IMG/VR virus record: IMGVR_UViG_3300013307_000052
Span: 1-21,530 of that record
From: a virus
Length of the DNA stretch: 21,530 nucleotides
Reading direction: 5' to 3' (one strand)
A program made the position numbers and the translations under genes. The first letter of the stretch is position 1. Each line of letters begins with the position of its first letter. Positions 1-5,631 of this stretch are shown piece by piece. The notes under the pieces were generated by a model, which was not told the DNA's origin, did no database searches, and worked only from the letters and a program-made list of their open reading frames with translations.

Positions 1-110
1 AATATAATAACGGAATGAAACTGTAAAGTTTCGGTAGAAACACAGTTTCCTACGAAGGCACCGAGGAAAGCGAGAGCTTTTCGAGAGTGGTTTAGTTCCG
101 TTATTATATT
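1..110 (+). ncRNA. Candidate structured RNA: 15-bp closing stem around three hairpins
   Basis: Bases 1-15 and 96-110 are a perfect 15-bp inverted repeat. Inside are three hairpins in a row: 17-22/27-32 with GTAA loop; 34-41/45-53 with a 3-nt loop and one bulged C; and 59-62/85-89 plus 65-71/76-82 with GAGA loop. The third stem is interrupted by facing GA/GA (63-64 with 83-84), as expected for tandem sheared G-A pairs. Two GNRA tetraloops and the tandem GA appear only when the plus strand is read, which favours a plus-strand RNA. A leftward promoter at 144-172 could instead transcribe the other strand. No hammerhead core, tRNA T-loop or reverse-transcriptase gene is nearby. The class is unknown, and the element may continue left of the window. 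Confidence 0.5.
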
Positions 111-112
111 GT

Positions 113-134
113 GCGTAAGGTGGTGTCCTCACGC
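113..134. other. Hairpin next to the structured element
   Basis: GCGT (113-116) pairs with ACGC (131-134) and AGG (118-120) with CCT (127-129) around a 6-nt loop. It would be at the 5' end of any RNA started from the leftward promoter at 144-172. Confidence 0.45.
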
Positions 135-143
135 CCAATAACT

Positions 144-172
144 ATTATTGCTCAAATAGTTTCGCTGCGCAA
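144..172 (-). promoter_or_regulatory. Leftward sigma-70-like promoter
   Basis: Read on the minus strand: TTGCGC (167-172), 17-bp spacer, AATAAT (144-149). Transcription would begin near 137 and run through the 113-134 hairpin into the 1-110 element. Both boxes depart from consensus, so this is tentative. Confidence 0.35.
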
Positions 173-219
173 TCATTCTTTCCCGAGATATTACCGCTTC
201 GCAATTGTTCTTCCCGAAA
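161..219. repeat. Two tandem copies of a ~27-bp unit ending in TTCCCGA
   Basis: Copy A (162-188) and copy B (194-219) share the order CGCTKCGCAAT-N-T-TTC-TTCCCGA. The spacing is about 32 bp. A third TTTCCCGAA lies at 322-330 without the rest of the unit. Possible protein-binding repeats. Confidence 0.45.
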
Positions 220-732
220 TGATGATAATAACCTACGGTATAATTTCCTTATGAAACATTAATAACATAAAACATTTTAGTATGTTTATTGGTTGTTAGT
301 GTATTGTCAATTAGTGTAATCTTTCCCGAAAGTGATTGTTACTTAGATAATAGTTAGAATGCACATAGTAACTTGTGGTTATTATTACTTAGTTATCAAT
401 AACATATGTTAGCGTTTGTGTGTTGATTGTTTCCTTTGTTTACTATTGCACTTTCATAGATACAGGTTGTTTAGTGTGTTAATTGAGAGCTATTCTCGTT
501 TATTCACTGTATTGAATAACCATTCATTAAGATGCGTTAAAGTGTGTTAGTGGGTTGAATAACTGCATAATTGCCAATTGTTCACCTTCTCAGGTTGTCT
601 GTAAGCCATTCTAAGAGGCTTTTACTGTTAGCTGTGTGTTGGTATAGATTGAGAGAGATTCACCGTTTAAGCAGTTTTTGCATAAATCGACAGTGCGCGT
701 TATTGATAGGCAAAATCTATTGGAAACTTGCA
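220..732. other. Gene-free AT-rich stretch
   Basis: There are many stop codons in all frames and no start preceded by a plausible ribosome site. The only open frame of note (plus strand, 571-831) lacks an SD site and runs across a terminator into the gene on the other strand. A good minus-strand -35 (TTGACA, 305-310) is paired only with a poor -10 (282-287). Recurrent TTAGTGT and TTATTATTAC-like words are present. Nothing else can be assigned. Confidence 0.6.
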
Positions 733-760
733 GACAAAATAAAAGGGCTTTTCAGCCCTT
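733..760 (-). terminator. Intrinsic terminator after the 778-1179 gene
   Basis: GGGCT (745-749) and AGCCC (754-758) form the stem. On the minus strand it is followed by TTTT-A-TTTT (complement of 736-744). It ends the long minus-strand gene block. Confidence 0.8.
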
Positions 761-777
761 GTTTTGTTGTTCCTTGC

Positions 778-1179
778 TTACATAAAGCAAAACGCTTTAC
801 AAGCTTTATTTCTGCGTTCGATCACTTTTAAGATTGCCTCTAAATTCTGCTTTGTGATGTAGTTGCGTTCCATTGCTTCCCGAACATTGACACGATAAGC
901 GCCGAACCCCTCACGAATGATCAGGATGTTGTCCAGTGGGGTGAGCATTACCCCTGCAACCTCCTCAGAGAAGAAAAGCGCGTTTACTTCGTATTCGATA
1001 TTTCCATCATTCACACTTTCGATCATAATGTCAGTACGAACAGCCCAGGCGTAACAATCGTGAATCAGGGTTGTTTGATCTTGGGTTAATGTTCTGTTGC
1101 TGATTGCGTGAGTCAGAGCAGCCGCACCAAAAGTTTCCGCGATAGTGATAACATCGTTAAAGGTGGTGATAGCGAACAT
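778..1179 (-). CDS. Hypothetical protein, 133 aa
   Basis: No family recognised. The protein is soluble-looking, mixed helix and strand, with an alanine-rich N-terminal third (residues 14-26), a hydrophobic middle (residues 68-92) and a basic, cysteine-containing tail ending KACKAFCFM. The ATG at 1179 follows AAGGG with good spacing. It is monocistronic: it has its own promoter (1230-1259), and an intrinsic terminator starts 18 bases beyond the stop. It is the last gene of the minus-strand block before the gene-free left end. Confidence 0.85.
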   Translation of the reverse strand: MFAITTFNDVITIAETFGAAALTHAISNRTLTQDQTTLIHDCYAWAVRTDIMIESVNDGNIEYEVNALFFSEEVAGVMLTPLDNILIIREGFGAYRVNVREAMERNYITKQNLEAILKVIERRNKACKAFCFM

Positions 1180-1259
1180 AATAAAACCCTTTTTGTTTGT
1201 GGGTTGCTGTATTGCTTCCCGATGAAAAGATTATACGACAAAAGCCCCTTTCGGGGCAA
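1180..1259 (-). promoter_or_regulatory. Terminator-promoter composite and leader of the 778-1179 gene
   Basis: On the minus strand: TTGCCC (1254-1259), 18-bp spacer, TATAAT (1230-1235). The spacer and -35 contain the GCCCCGAAAGGGGC hairpin (1244-1257) followed by TTTT, which also terminates the 1280-2203 operon. The leader carries GC-AATACA-GC inside a GGG/CCC frame (1201-1220). Its TTTTCATCGG after the -10 recurs in the leader of the 6346-6528 gene. Confidence 0.75.
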
Positions 1260-1279
1260 GTGTTTTGATCATTTGTTTG

Positions 1280-1573
1280 TTATTCTTTTTCTAGCGGTTC
1301 AGCCTCATAACCTAGCGTTCTTATGTCAAACAATGCTTGATCAATCTCGTTGATCTTCTTCTGAAAGAATTCCCGCCGTGCTTGTAAGCTGTCGTCTAGC
1401 TTCTCTAATGACTCTTTAACCGTTGATCCACTAGATTCTATTGTGCCATTGCCTAGCCCTGGCATATTCCCCGCTGACGATGTAGCACACCAATAGCCCC
1501 GCTTTGACCAGAAAACGCGGAAAGTGTTTGCATCAAAAATCATCTTTTTAAGCAAGGGAGAAAAACGGATCAT
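1280..1573 (-). CDS. Hypothetical protein with C-terminal coiled coil, 97 aa
   Basis: Not recognised. Residues 1-45 look like a small strand-rich segment (FRVFWSKRGYWCATS). A Gly/Ser linker follows around 33-52. Residues 53-88 are a strongly heptad-like helix, rich in Glu, Lys and Leu. It is the fourth and last gene of the operon that begins at 2203. Its ATG overlaps the stop of the preceding gene (GAATGA). The hairpin at 1244-1257 terminates the transcript about 25 bases past its stop. Confidence 0.8.
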   Translation of the reverse strand: MIRFSPLLKKMIFDANTFRVFWSKRGYWCATSSAGNMPGLGNGTIESSGSTVKESLEKLDDSLQARREFFQKKINEIDQALFDIRTLGYEAEPLEKE

Positions 1574-1734
1574 TCTATCACCTCATAGCCAATTGTTTCA
1601 CACCAGGAAAGCGCCTGATCTTTTGTCTGGAATCTTGCACCCTCTACCGCTTGATTTTCCCGATAGCCTGACATTATTTTCATAGTGTAATCAACCTTAT
1701 TACGATAACGATTAGTGATTATTTTTACTCTCAT
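1570..1734 (-). CDS. Small hypothetical protein, 54 aa
   Basis: Starts MRVKIITNRY and ends GYEVIE. It is basic at the N-terminus, then has an amphipathic stretch around QTKDQALSWCETIG that resembles the 'aligned helix' segment common in tiny phage proteins, though no family is assigned. The ATG at 1732-1734 overlaps the stop of the upstream gene (TAATG), and its TGA overlaps the next ATG. Translation is therefore coupled on both sides, which strongly supports it despite its size. Confidence 0.8.
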   Translation of the reverse strand: MRVKIITNRYRNKVDYTMKIMSGYRENQAVEGARFQTKDQALSWCETIGYEVIE

Positions 1735-1931
1735 TATTTCCACGCTTTAATTGATCTTTCTAGCTTAGGAATGCTAACCTTTAAGGCTAACATTAAGTTA
1801 ACTTGCTTAGGTTTCCAGGTGTCTTGATCCTGCAAGGCTGCATAACGCTTTTTATCATAGGCTAATTGCTCTTTCTTCTTCTTAAGTGTTAACTTACCGT
1901 GCCAAGTAAAACCGCTAACTGTATTATTCAT
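1734..1931 (-). CDS. Basic hypothetical protein, 65 aa
   Basis: Lysine-rich and mostly helical (KLTLKKKKEQLAYDKKRYA), ending in KLERSIKAWK. A nucleic-acid or membrane-surface role is possible but not shown. Start ATG follows AGGTGATAAA. The AGG overlaps the stop region of the upstream membrane-protein gene 8 bases away, and its stop overlaps the next start (TAATG). It is the second gene of a four-gene operon. Confidence 0.8.
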   Translation of the reverse strand: MNNTVSGFTWHGKLTLKKKKEQLAYDKKRYAALQDQDTWKPKQVNLMLALKVSIPKLERSIKAWK

Positions 1932-1939
1932 TTTATCAC

Positions 1940-2203
1940 CTATGCAAAGAGAGCCACACCGCCACCGAGAAGGAAAGGCAGATCATAACGTGTAAAGCGC
2001 TTGTAACGCATCCATTGAATGATCACAAAGGAAAGCAACTGTAAAGCGTCGATCACGTTGTTTGTGATATTGACTGTTTCACCACTAAACACCATTTCAC
2101 CTGTAAGATTGAAAACCACGTTTGACACGTAAGCACAAACTACAGAGAATAAGCAAGCTTTGATAATGCTTGTTTTTGATAGTGTTTTGATAATTGATTT
2201 CAT
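1940..2203 (-). CDS. Small multi-pass membrane protein, 87 aa
   Basis: From MKSIIKTL, three hydrophobic segments are visible: about residues 14-34 (ACLFSVVCAYVSNVVFNL), 49-64 (ALQLLSFVIIQWM) and 75-87 (LPFLLGGGVALFA). The last runs to the C-terminus. It is an inner-membrane protein by composition, function unknown. An ATG four codons upstream (2215) is also in frame, but the 2203 start is preferred because the upstream ATG falls in the AATGG leader-loop sequence. First gene of the operon running to 1280. Confidence 0.75.
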   Translation of the reverse strand: MKSIIKTLSKTSIIKACLFSVVCAYVSNVVFNLTGEMVFSGETVNITNNVIDALQLLSFVIIQWMRYKRFTRYDLPFLLGGGVALFA

Positions 2204-2260
2204 TTGTTGCACCATTTGAGCCAGAAAATCTATTATGCACTATTGCCCCTTTCGGGGCAA
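2204..2260 (-). promoter_or_regulatory. Terminator-promoter composite upstream of the membrane-protein operon
   Basis: On the minus strand: TTGCCC (2255-2260), 17-bp spacer, CATAAT (2232-2237). The C-CCC-GAAA-GGG-G hairpin (2245-2258) lies in the -35 and spacer and follows the 2267-2461 gene. It therefore terminates one unit and helps form the promoter of the next. Confidence 0.75.
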
Positions 2261-2266
2261 GCTTTA

Positions 2267-2461
2267 TTAGTAAATGATTTTCTCGCAGGTCATAGCGTTA
2301 TAATCTTTCATTGCCATAGTTATGCTACCCTTACGCAGATCCCAATCAAGATTAAGCTTTTGTGCGTGAGTGATTTCGAATTGACCAAAGGCGTGATAAG
2401 CAAAGTATTTATCGTCAACGATATCGAATCCAGTGTGTGAGATAATGATAGAATCTTGCAT
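2267..2461 (-). CDS. Hypothetical protein, 64 aa
   Basis: Begins MQDSIIISHTGFDIVDDKYF. Predominantly strand-like with alternating hydrophobics, no transmembrane segment, one cysteine near the C-terminus. No family recognised. Start supported by AGGA 10 bases upstream. It is monocistronic between two terminator-promoter composites (2232-2260 and 2492-2520). A 66-codon frame at 2320-2520 overlaps it on the same strand but has no ribosome site and crosses the promoter, so it was not adopted. Confidence 0.8.
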   Translation of the reverse strand: MQDSIIISHTGFDIVDDKYFAYHAFGQFEITHAQKLNLDWDLRKGSITMAMKDYNAMTCEKIIY

Positions 2462-2520
2462 TTGATGTTATTCCTAATTGGGTGAGATAAGATAGTAACA
2501 TTACCCCCTTTCGAGGGCAA
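2462..2520 (-). promoter_or_regulatory. Terminator-promoter composite for the 2267-2461 gene
   Basis: On the minus strand: TTGCCC (2515-2520), 17-bp spacer, TACTAT (2492-2497). The hairpin GCCCTCGAAAGGGGG overlaps the -35 and spacer immediately after the stop of the 2528-2881 gene. Confidence 0.75.
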
Positions 2521-2527
2521 GCATTAT

Positions 2528-2881
2528 TTAATCTTCCTTTGCTTCTTTCCAGTAAGTCAGATTAACAACGCCTTTTGCTTTCATCTTTTCGACTAAATCG
2601 CTTGCAGTATTGAAAGAGTTTTTATAATAAGTTACTGTTTCGAAATAGCCAATTGATTCATCTTCCAGATCCTCGGAATGAATCTTACCAATAATCAGAG
2701 AGTTTAAAACGTAATGTTCGCCGGTGTACCAGTTATGCAGGTGAATCGAACAAGAAAAATCATCGCTCGGGCCTTCTGGAGTCATACACGCGATCAGATC
2801 TTCGCGCTCAACACTCAATCCCCAAACGTGATCTACATCGCCAGGAGTTTTTACCGTTGCGTTTAAGTTGATGGTTTTCAT
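2528..2881 (-). CDS. Hypothetical protein, 117 aa
   Basis: Starts MKTINLNATVKTPGD. Acidic, soluble, mixed alpha/beta, with cysteines at about 32 and 44 and the sequence SIHLHNWYTGEHYV in the middle. Unrecognised. The frame stays open upstream for 63 codons, but 2881 is the start: it sits after a promoter (2935-2962) and a leader hairpin, and the upstream extension overlaps another gene. Followed directly by the 2492-2520 composite. Confidence 0.8.
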   Translation of the reverse strand: MKTINLNATVKTPGDVDHVWGLSVEREDLIACMTPEGPSDDFSCSIHLHNWYTGEHYVLNSLIIGKIHSEDLEDESIGYFETVTYYKNSFNTASDLVEKMKAKGVVNLTYWKEAKED

Positions 2882-2962
2882 TGTTGATTGCCTTAATCTT
2901 GTGAGGGCTGGCACCATTGCCGCCCAACACAGACATAATAACATAACGAGGATTAAAGGCAA
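2882..2962 (-). promoter_or_regulatory. Promoter and stem-loop leader of the 2528-2881 gene
   Basis: On the minus strand: TTGCCT (2957-2962), 16-bp spacer, TATTAT (2935-2940). A leader hairpin at 2905-2925 has nested GGGC/GCCC and GGC/GCC stems and an AATGGT loop. The same loop recurs in other leaders of this window. Confidence 0.7.
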
Positions 2963-2970
2963 CACTTTGA

Positions 2971-3213
2971 TCAAGAATGTTTGAAATTCTTTTGAGCTAC
3001 ATCTAAATGATCTTTTATTGCTTTGAGGCTTGACATATGCGCCAAATGCTCTACCTTTCCTTTCTGGCAATGCTTCTTAGTTAGATGATATCGAGCCAGT
3101 AGACAAAGATAATCGAAATCGTTATCATTTATCAGTTTATTGCAAATGCCGAAACGGCGGGATATTGGATAACCTTTAAGAGGGTTAAACGCATTGTGAC
3201 GATTAGCGCCCAT
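2971..3213 (-). CDS. Basic hypothetical protein, 80 aa
   Basis: Starts MGANRHNAFNPLKGYPISRRFG. Rich in Lys, Arg and His, with three cysteines, so a nucleic-acid-binding role is possible by composition only. ATG overlaps the upstream stop (TAATG), with GAGGA 12 bases before it. It is the second gene of a two-gene unit from the promoter at 3469-3496. Its 3' end abuts the promoter of the next gene. Confidence 0.75.
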   Translation of the reverse strand: MGANRHNAFNPLKGYPISRRFGICNKLINDNDFDYLCLLARYHLTKKHCQKGKVEHLAHMSSLKAIKDHLDVAQKNFKHS

Positions 3214-3422
3214 TATACGCGATCATCCTCAATCAAAATAATTTCATCGCTGAAATGATGCGTTACCATCTCGCAACCTTCCTCAGTGATATAATGGATT
3301 GACATATAATCGCCGTGATCAACTTCTGTGATCAGCAATGAATATTGCTCACCGAAACAGTTTTCACGCGCCAGGCGATCACCCGCTTGGATACATTCAG
3401 CCTTAATCATACGTGCTTTCAT
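3213..3422 (-). CDS. Hypothetical small beta-rich protein, 69 aa
   Basis: Starts MKARMIKAECIQAGDRLAREN. The opening 'KAECIQAGDRL' and the later alternating strands (YSLLITEVDHGDYMSIHYIT) suggest a small SH3-like or Hedgehog/intein-type beta barrel of a kind frequent in phage genomes. This is a fold impression, not a match. Start 3422 chosen because AAGGAAAACAAAATG precedes it. A longer in-frame start at 3473 overlaps the promoter. Confidence 0.8.
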   Translation of the reverse strand: MKARMIKAECIQAGDRLARENCFGEQYSLLITEVDHGDYMSIHYITEEGCEMVTHHFSDEIILIEDDRV

Positions 3423-3496
3423 TTTGTTTTCCTTAGTGGTTAGCAGTATTGCCGCCCTTCTGATAAACATCATATCATAGTGAGCGACACGATCAA
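3423..3496 (-). promoter_or_regulatory. Promoter and leader of the 3422-2971 operon
   Basis: On the minus strand: TTGATC (3491-3496), 16-bp spacer, TATGAT (3469-3474). The leader contains GC-AATACT-GC and ends CTAACCACTAAGGAAAACAAAATG-like, the form shared by many genes here. Confidence 0.7.
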
Positions 3497-3499
3497 CAC

Positions 3500-3760
3500 T
3501 TATTTAAATCTATTTGCTCTTTCTTTTGCTATTTCTTTTTTGAACTGCTTAACATACACTTTATTAAAGTTTTGCAACTGAGTGAAAGCGATGTTATATA
3601 GCTTTTTCTCTGTCTGATACTCCGGCGTTACTTTGATGTGATCCGGCGTTAATCCCATCGCGCCGCGTGGATATTTATCAAAAGCAGATCCTAACAGCTT
3701 GCAATTTTCTTCTAACTGCGCTTTAACTTTCTTTGCTTCTTCAAAGGTATAAGCTAACAT
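3500..3760 (-). CDS. Helical, lysine-rich hypothetical protein, 86 aa
   Basis: Starts MLAYTFEEAKKVKAQLEENC and ends AKERANRFK. Mostly helical with two long amphipathic segments (5-25 and 50-86) separated by a GLTPDHIKVTPEYQ turn. No family recognised. ATG overlaps the stop of the preceding small membrane protein (TAATG), with GGAGTG about 8 bases upstream. Its transcript ends shortly after the gene, before the 3469-3496 promoter. Confidence 0.8.
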   Translation of the reverse strand: MLAYTFEEAKKVKAQLEENCKLLGSAFDKYPRGAMGLTPDHIKVTPEYQTEKKLYNIAFTQLQNFNKVYVKQFKKEIAKERANRFK

Positions 3761-3915
3761 TAATCACACTCCGCACACGAATTAATCAGACCAATAAAAC
3801 CAGAAAGCAACGATACCATAAACAGCACCAAACTACCAGCGTTTTCGGTCAAAGGAACTTTAAAAATCATTGAGCAGATGAAAGCAATAATAGCGATGAT
3901 GAATGAAAAGCGCAT
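3760..3915 (-). CDS. Small two-segment membrane protein, 51 aa
   Basis: Starts MRFSFIIAIIAFICSMIF. Hydrophobic segments at about 4-18 and 28-45, with a short polar loop between (KVPLTENAG) and a polar end NSCAECD. Likely a hairpin in the inner membrane, function unknown. Translationally coupled to the next gene through TAATG. Promoter at 3961-3970 and leader hairpin at 3938-3951 lie directly upstream. Confidence 0.8.
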   Translation of the reverse strand: MRFSFIIAIIAFICSMIFKVPLTENAGSLVLFMVSLLSGFIGLINSCAECD

Positions 3916-3970
3916 TTTCTGATTCCTGTCTTTGTTTAGGCTCTATTGCCTCAGTCCGTATATAATAGCA
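3916..3970 (-). promoter_or_regulatory. Extended -10 promoter and hairpin leader
   Basis: On the minus strand TGCTATTATA (3961-3970) is an extended -10 with no good -35. The leader hairpin AGGC-AATAGA-GCCT (3938-3951) follows. The promoter at 5161-5170 is built the same way. Confidence 0.65.
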
Positions 3971-4093
3971 TAACCAGTTTTAAGATCCACTATTGTTTTG
4001 TAAAGATTGTGGAACTATTCTCATTACCAGAATAACAGGTATCTCCAGTGTGTTTCCTCCGGTGTCCATCGTTGCCGCTGTAAGTAAGATAAC
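3971..4093. other. Short gene-free interval
   Basis: A 29-codon minus-strand frame (MDTGGNTLEI...) ends at 3980 but has no ribosome site ahead of it. GGAGG and GGAG words inside are not followed by usable starts. No convincing gene or promoter. Confidence 0.4.
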
Positions 4094-4117
4094 AAAAAAG
4101 GCCAGCGATTGCCAGCC
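4094..4117 (-). terminator. Intrinsic terminator after the 4128-4475 gene
   Basis: On the minus strand GGCUGGC and GCUGGCC pair (7 bp with two G-U pairs) around AAUC, then TTTTTT (4094-4099). Confidence 0.8.
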
Positions 4118-4127
4118 CTTTCTACTA

Positions 4128-4475
4128 TTATTCGTAATCCTTGTAAATCTCTGTAATAACTTCCCAAACATCTGCCTTTGTATGACAGATTCTATACTCT
4201 TCAGAGGCGACTACATCGCCCATCTGTGATCCTTCGTCAGTCTCAGGATCTACACCTTCGGGAAAGTGAACCAGCGTTAAATCTTCAACACGATAAGCAC
4301 TCTTGCCGCTTCGCAGATTCATCGGGCCTGGTGCAATAGTGTAGCACAACTCATAACGTTTACAAACAGACAAGACAGAATTAACATGAGAGTAAGACGG
4401 ATGACCATAGTCACGGATATTTGCCATATCTTCACGGGCTTTATCTTTTGCATCTTTCAGTTTAAAACGAATCAT
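4128..4475 (-). CDS. Hypothetical protein, 115 aa
   Basis: Starts MIRFKLKDAKDKARED. A basic N-terminal helix (1-22) is followed by an acidic C-terminal half (ETDEGSQMGDVV and ITEIYKDYE). No family recognised. The frame extends 44 codons upstream, but 4475 is chosen because AAGGATAAATAAA precedes it and the extension covers another small gene and the promoter. Second gene after the 24-aa membrane peptide, and followed by a strong terminator. Confidence 0.8.
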   Translation of the reverse strand: MIRFKLKDAKDKAREDMANIRDYGHPSYSHVNSVLSVCKRYELCYTIAPGPMNLRSGKSAYRVEDLTLVHFPEGVDPETDEGSQMGDVVASEEYRICHTKADVWEVITEIYKDYE

Positions 4476-4486
4476 TTTATTTATCC

Positions 4487-4561
4487 TTAAGCAACGATTG
4501 CAGCGATTGAAAACATAAAGCCGATAATACCTAAAATCATAACGCCGTGTAAGTTGTTCAT
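4487..4561 (-). CDS. Tiny single-span membrane peptide, 24 aa
   Basis: The product is MNNLHGVMILGI followed by IGFMFSIAAIVA: a five-residue polar start and then one continuous transmembrane segment. The start follows GGAAAGAAACAAA. The stop lies 11 bases before the next gene's start, with an SD between them. Position directly after a promoter, leader form and TM composition support a real gene. Function unknown; such peptides often modulate a host membrane complex, which is inference only. Confidence 0.65.
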   Translation of the reverse strand: MNNLHGVMILGIIGFMFSIAAIVA

Positions 4562-4618
4562 TTTGTTTCTTTCCGTTGTCTGTTTCAGTAAGGCTATTAT
4601 GCCCCACTTTCGCAGGGC
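4562..4618 (-). promoter_or_regulatory. Promoter with hairpin abutting the -10
   Basis: On the minus strand CATAAT (4596-4601) follows GCCC-TGCGAAAGT-GGGGC (4601-4618), which also follows the 4636-5112 gene. No convincing -35 at 17 bp, so this is a weaker member of the terminator-promoter set. Confidence 0.5.
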
Positions 4619-4635
4619 TGTTTTATCAATTTGTG

Positions 4636-5112
4636 CTATTTAATATAGTCTTTGCAATCTTCTGGGTTTAAGAATGGCATATGTTGCGCCATAACTTTAC
4701 CATATCTGCCGCTTCCCCACTGATTAAGGTTATATTCTGCCGTTCGCTGAATCACTAAACCGCACTGGATCTTGTCTGCTGCTTCTTTTTCTCTGTTGTT
4801 CAAAAAGTCGTGAAATCTCGGTACTGACTTATTGTTTTCTTTTTCAAATTCTGCTAGCGCGTCTCTTTCTTCTAGGACGAACATCAAATCACGAAAACCG
4901 TTATTTGCCATTTCTTGACCAGTAGCAAAACGGGAATGATGATAAAAATAGTTGGTTGGATCTTGATACTCTTCCAGCGGCTGCACTTCGTCTAAGAAAA
5001 ATAGTTGACCGTTATCAAGCCCTAACCCATTTTCAGAGAGAGTTTCAACAGTTGCAATTTTGCGAGTTTCCAGAACAATGACTTTTTGGCCCACACAGAA
5101 GAAGTTTTTCAT
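4636..5112 (-). CDS. Hypothetical protein with SH3-like N-terminus, 158 aa
   Basis: Starts MKNFFCVGQKVIVLETRK. Residues 1-45 alternate strands and turns in the manner of a small barrel (VGQKVIVL...ATVETLSENGLGLDNGQLFFL). The remainder is helical and charged (ALAEFEKENNKSVPRFHDFLNNREKEAADKI). No catalytic motif seen and no family recognised. Start 5112 chosen over 5163 because the leader (hairpin then AACAAAATG) ends there. Monocistronic, followed by the hairpin at 4601-4618. Confidence 0.8.
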   Translation of the reverse strand: MKNFFCVGQKVIVLETRKIATVETLSENGLGLDNGQLFFLDEVQPLEEYQDPTNYFYHHSRFATGQEMANNGFRDLMFVLEERDALAEFEKENNKSVPRFHDFLNNREKEAADKIQCGLVIQRTAEYNLNQWGSGRYGKVMAQHMPFLNPEDCKDYIK

Positions 5113-5170
5113 TTTGTTTGTCTCAGTTAGCGCCGCACCATTGCCGCGCCTTCTGTGATACATAATAGCA
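5113..5170 (-). promoter_or_regulatory. Extended -10 promoter and stem-loop leader
   Basis: TGCTATTATG (5161-5170, minus strand) with no clear -35. The leader hairpin at 5130-5149 has GCGC/GCGC ends and an inner GCAATGGTGC loop. Confidence 0.65.
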
Positions 5171-5200
5171 AACTGAGTTATTTTGTTTTATCTTTTTGTG

Positions 5201-5389
5201 CTATTGCATTTCAGCGTGAATAATGGCGCATTCAATCCCCGCCAGGATATTACGGTGATCTTTTAGAAGTTCGTCCAGTGTCGGGGATGGTGATAATAAA
5301 TGTTCTGTTTCTGCGATCTCGCGCTGAACGATTTCAGACAGTGTGCGCATTTTTTCAATAGTCAAGTTTAAAGTAACAATTTTGCTCAT
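5201..5389 (-). CDS. Helical hypothetical protein, 62 aa
   Basis: Starts MSKIVTLNLTIEKM. Two helices, about 10-32 (EKMRTLSEIVQREIAETEHLL) and 38-60 (LDELLKDHRNILAGIECAII), separated by SPSP. It looks like a helical hairpin of the kind that dimerises. No family recognised. GAGGAAATT precedes the ATG. Monocistronic, with an extended -10 promoter at 5437-5445. Confidence 0.8.
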   Translation of the reverse strand: MSKIVTLNLTIEKMRTLSEIVQREIAETEHLLSPSPTLDELLKDHRNILAGIECAIIHAEMQ

Positions 5390-5445
5390 AATTTCCTCTA
5401 TTCATTGATAGTGCATAAGTAACGGGGTTTATGCAGATAGTAACA
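5390..5445 (-). promoter_or_regulatory. Extended -10 promoter and hairpin leader
   Basis: On the minus strand TGTTACTAT has its -10 at 5437-5442. The leader hairpin GCATAA/TTATGC (5413-5434) has a 10-nt loop. Confidence 0.6.
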
Positions 5446-5471
5446 GATAGCAACTAAATTTAAGCCATTTT

Positions 5472-5536
5472 CAGGAGATCACGACAAATCGCCCTATCTT
5501 AAAACCTCCTGTAACGCTCTCTAAGCGTTGATCTCC
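5472..5536 (-). ncRNA. Candidate switch-like structured RNA in an intergenic gap
   Basis: GGAGATC (5474-5480) pairs with GATCTCC (5530-5536), enclosing AACGCT/AGCGTT (5513-5518 and 5524-5529). CAGGAG (5472-5477) can instead pair with CTCCTG (5506-5511). The two pairings share 5474-5477, so they exclude each other. On the minus strand one arm is AGGAGG, a perfect anti-SD complement. A 40-codon frame also crosses here (5463-5594 region) without a ribosome site. Confidence 0.4.
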
Positions 5537-5631
5537 GAAAGTGCTACCATTGCATTGCCTCGCAGAGATCTCTTTAAATTCACTTTTTTGCATAACGCAA
5601 AAATGAAATAAAGTTGTATTTTCTATTGATT

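Noticed and set aside
1-110. Retron ncRNA or hammerhead ribozyme
   Set aside because: The terminal inverted repeat recalls retron a1/a2, but no reverse transcriptase follows within the window. The hammerhead core CTGANGA is absent on both strands.
571-831. Plus-strand frame of 86 codons in the gene-free left end
   Set aside because: No ribosome site, crosses a terminator and overlaps the 3' end of a well-supported minus-strand gene.
2320-2520. Minus-strand frame of 66 codons
   Set aside because: Overlaps a gene with a better start and runs through a promoter. Its composition is low-complexity and it has no SD.
3980-4171. Minus-strand frame of 63 codons after the 4128-4475 gene
   Set aside because: Covers an intrinsic terminator, and no internal start has a ribosome site.
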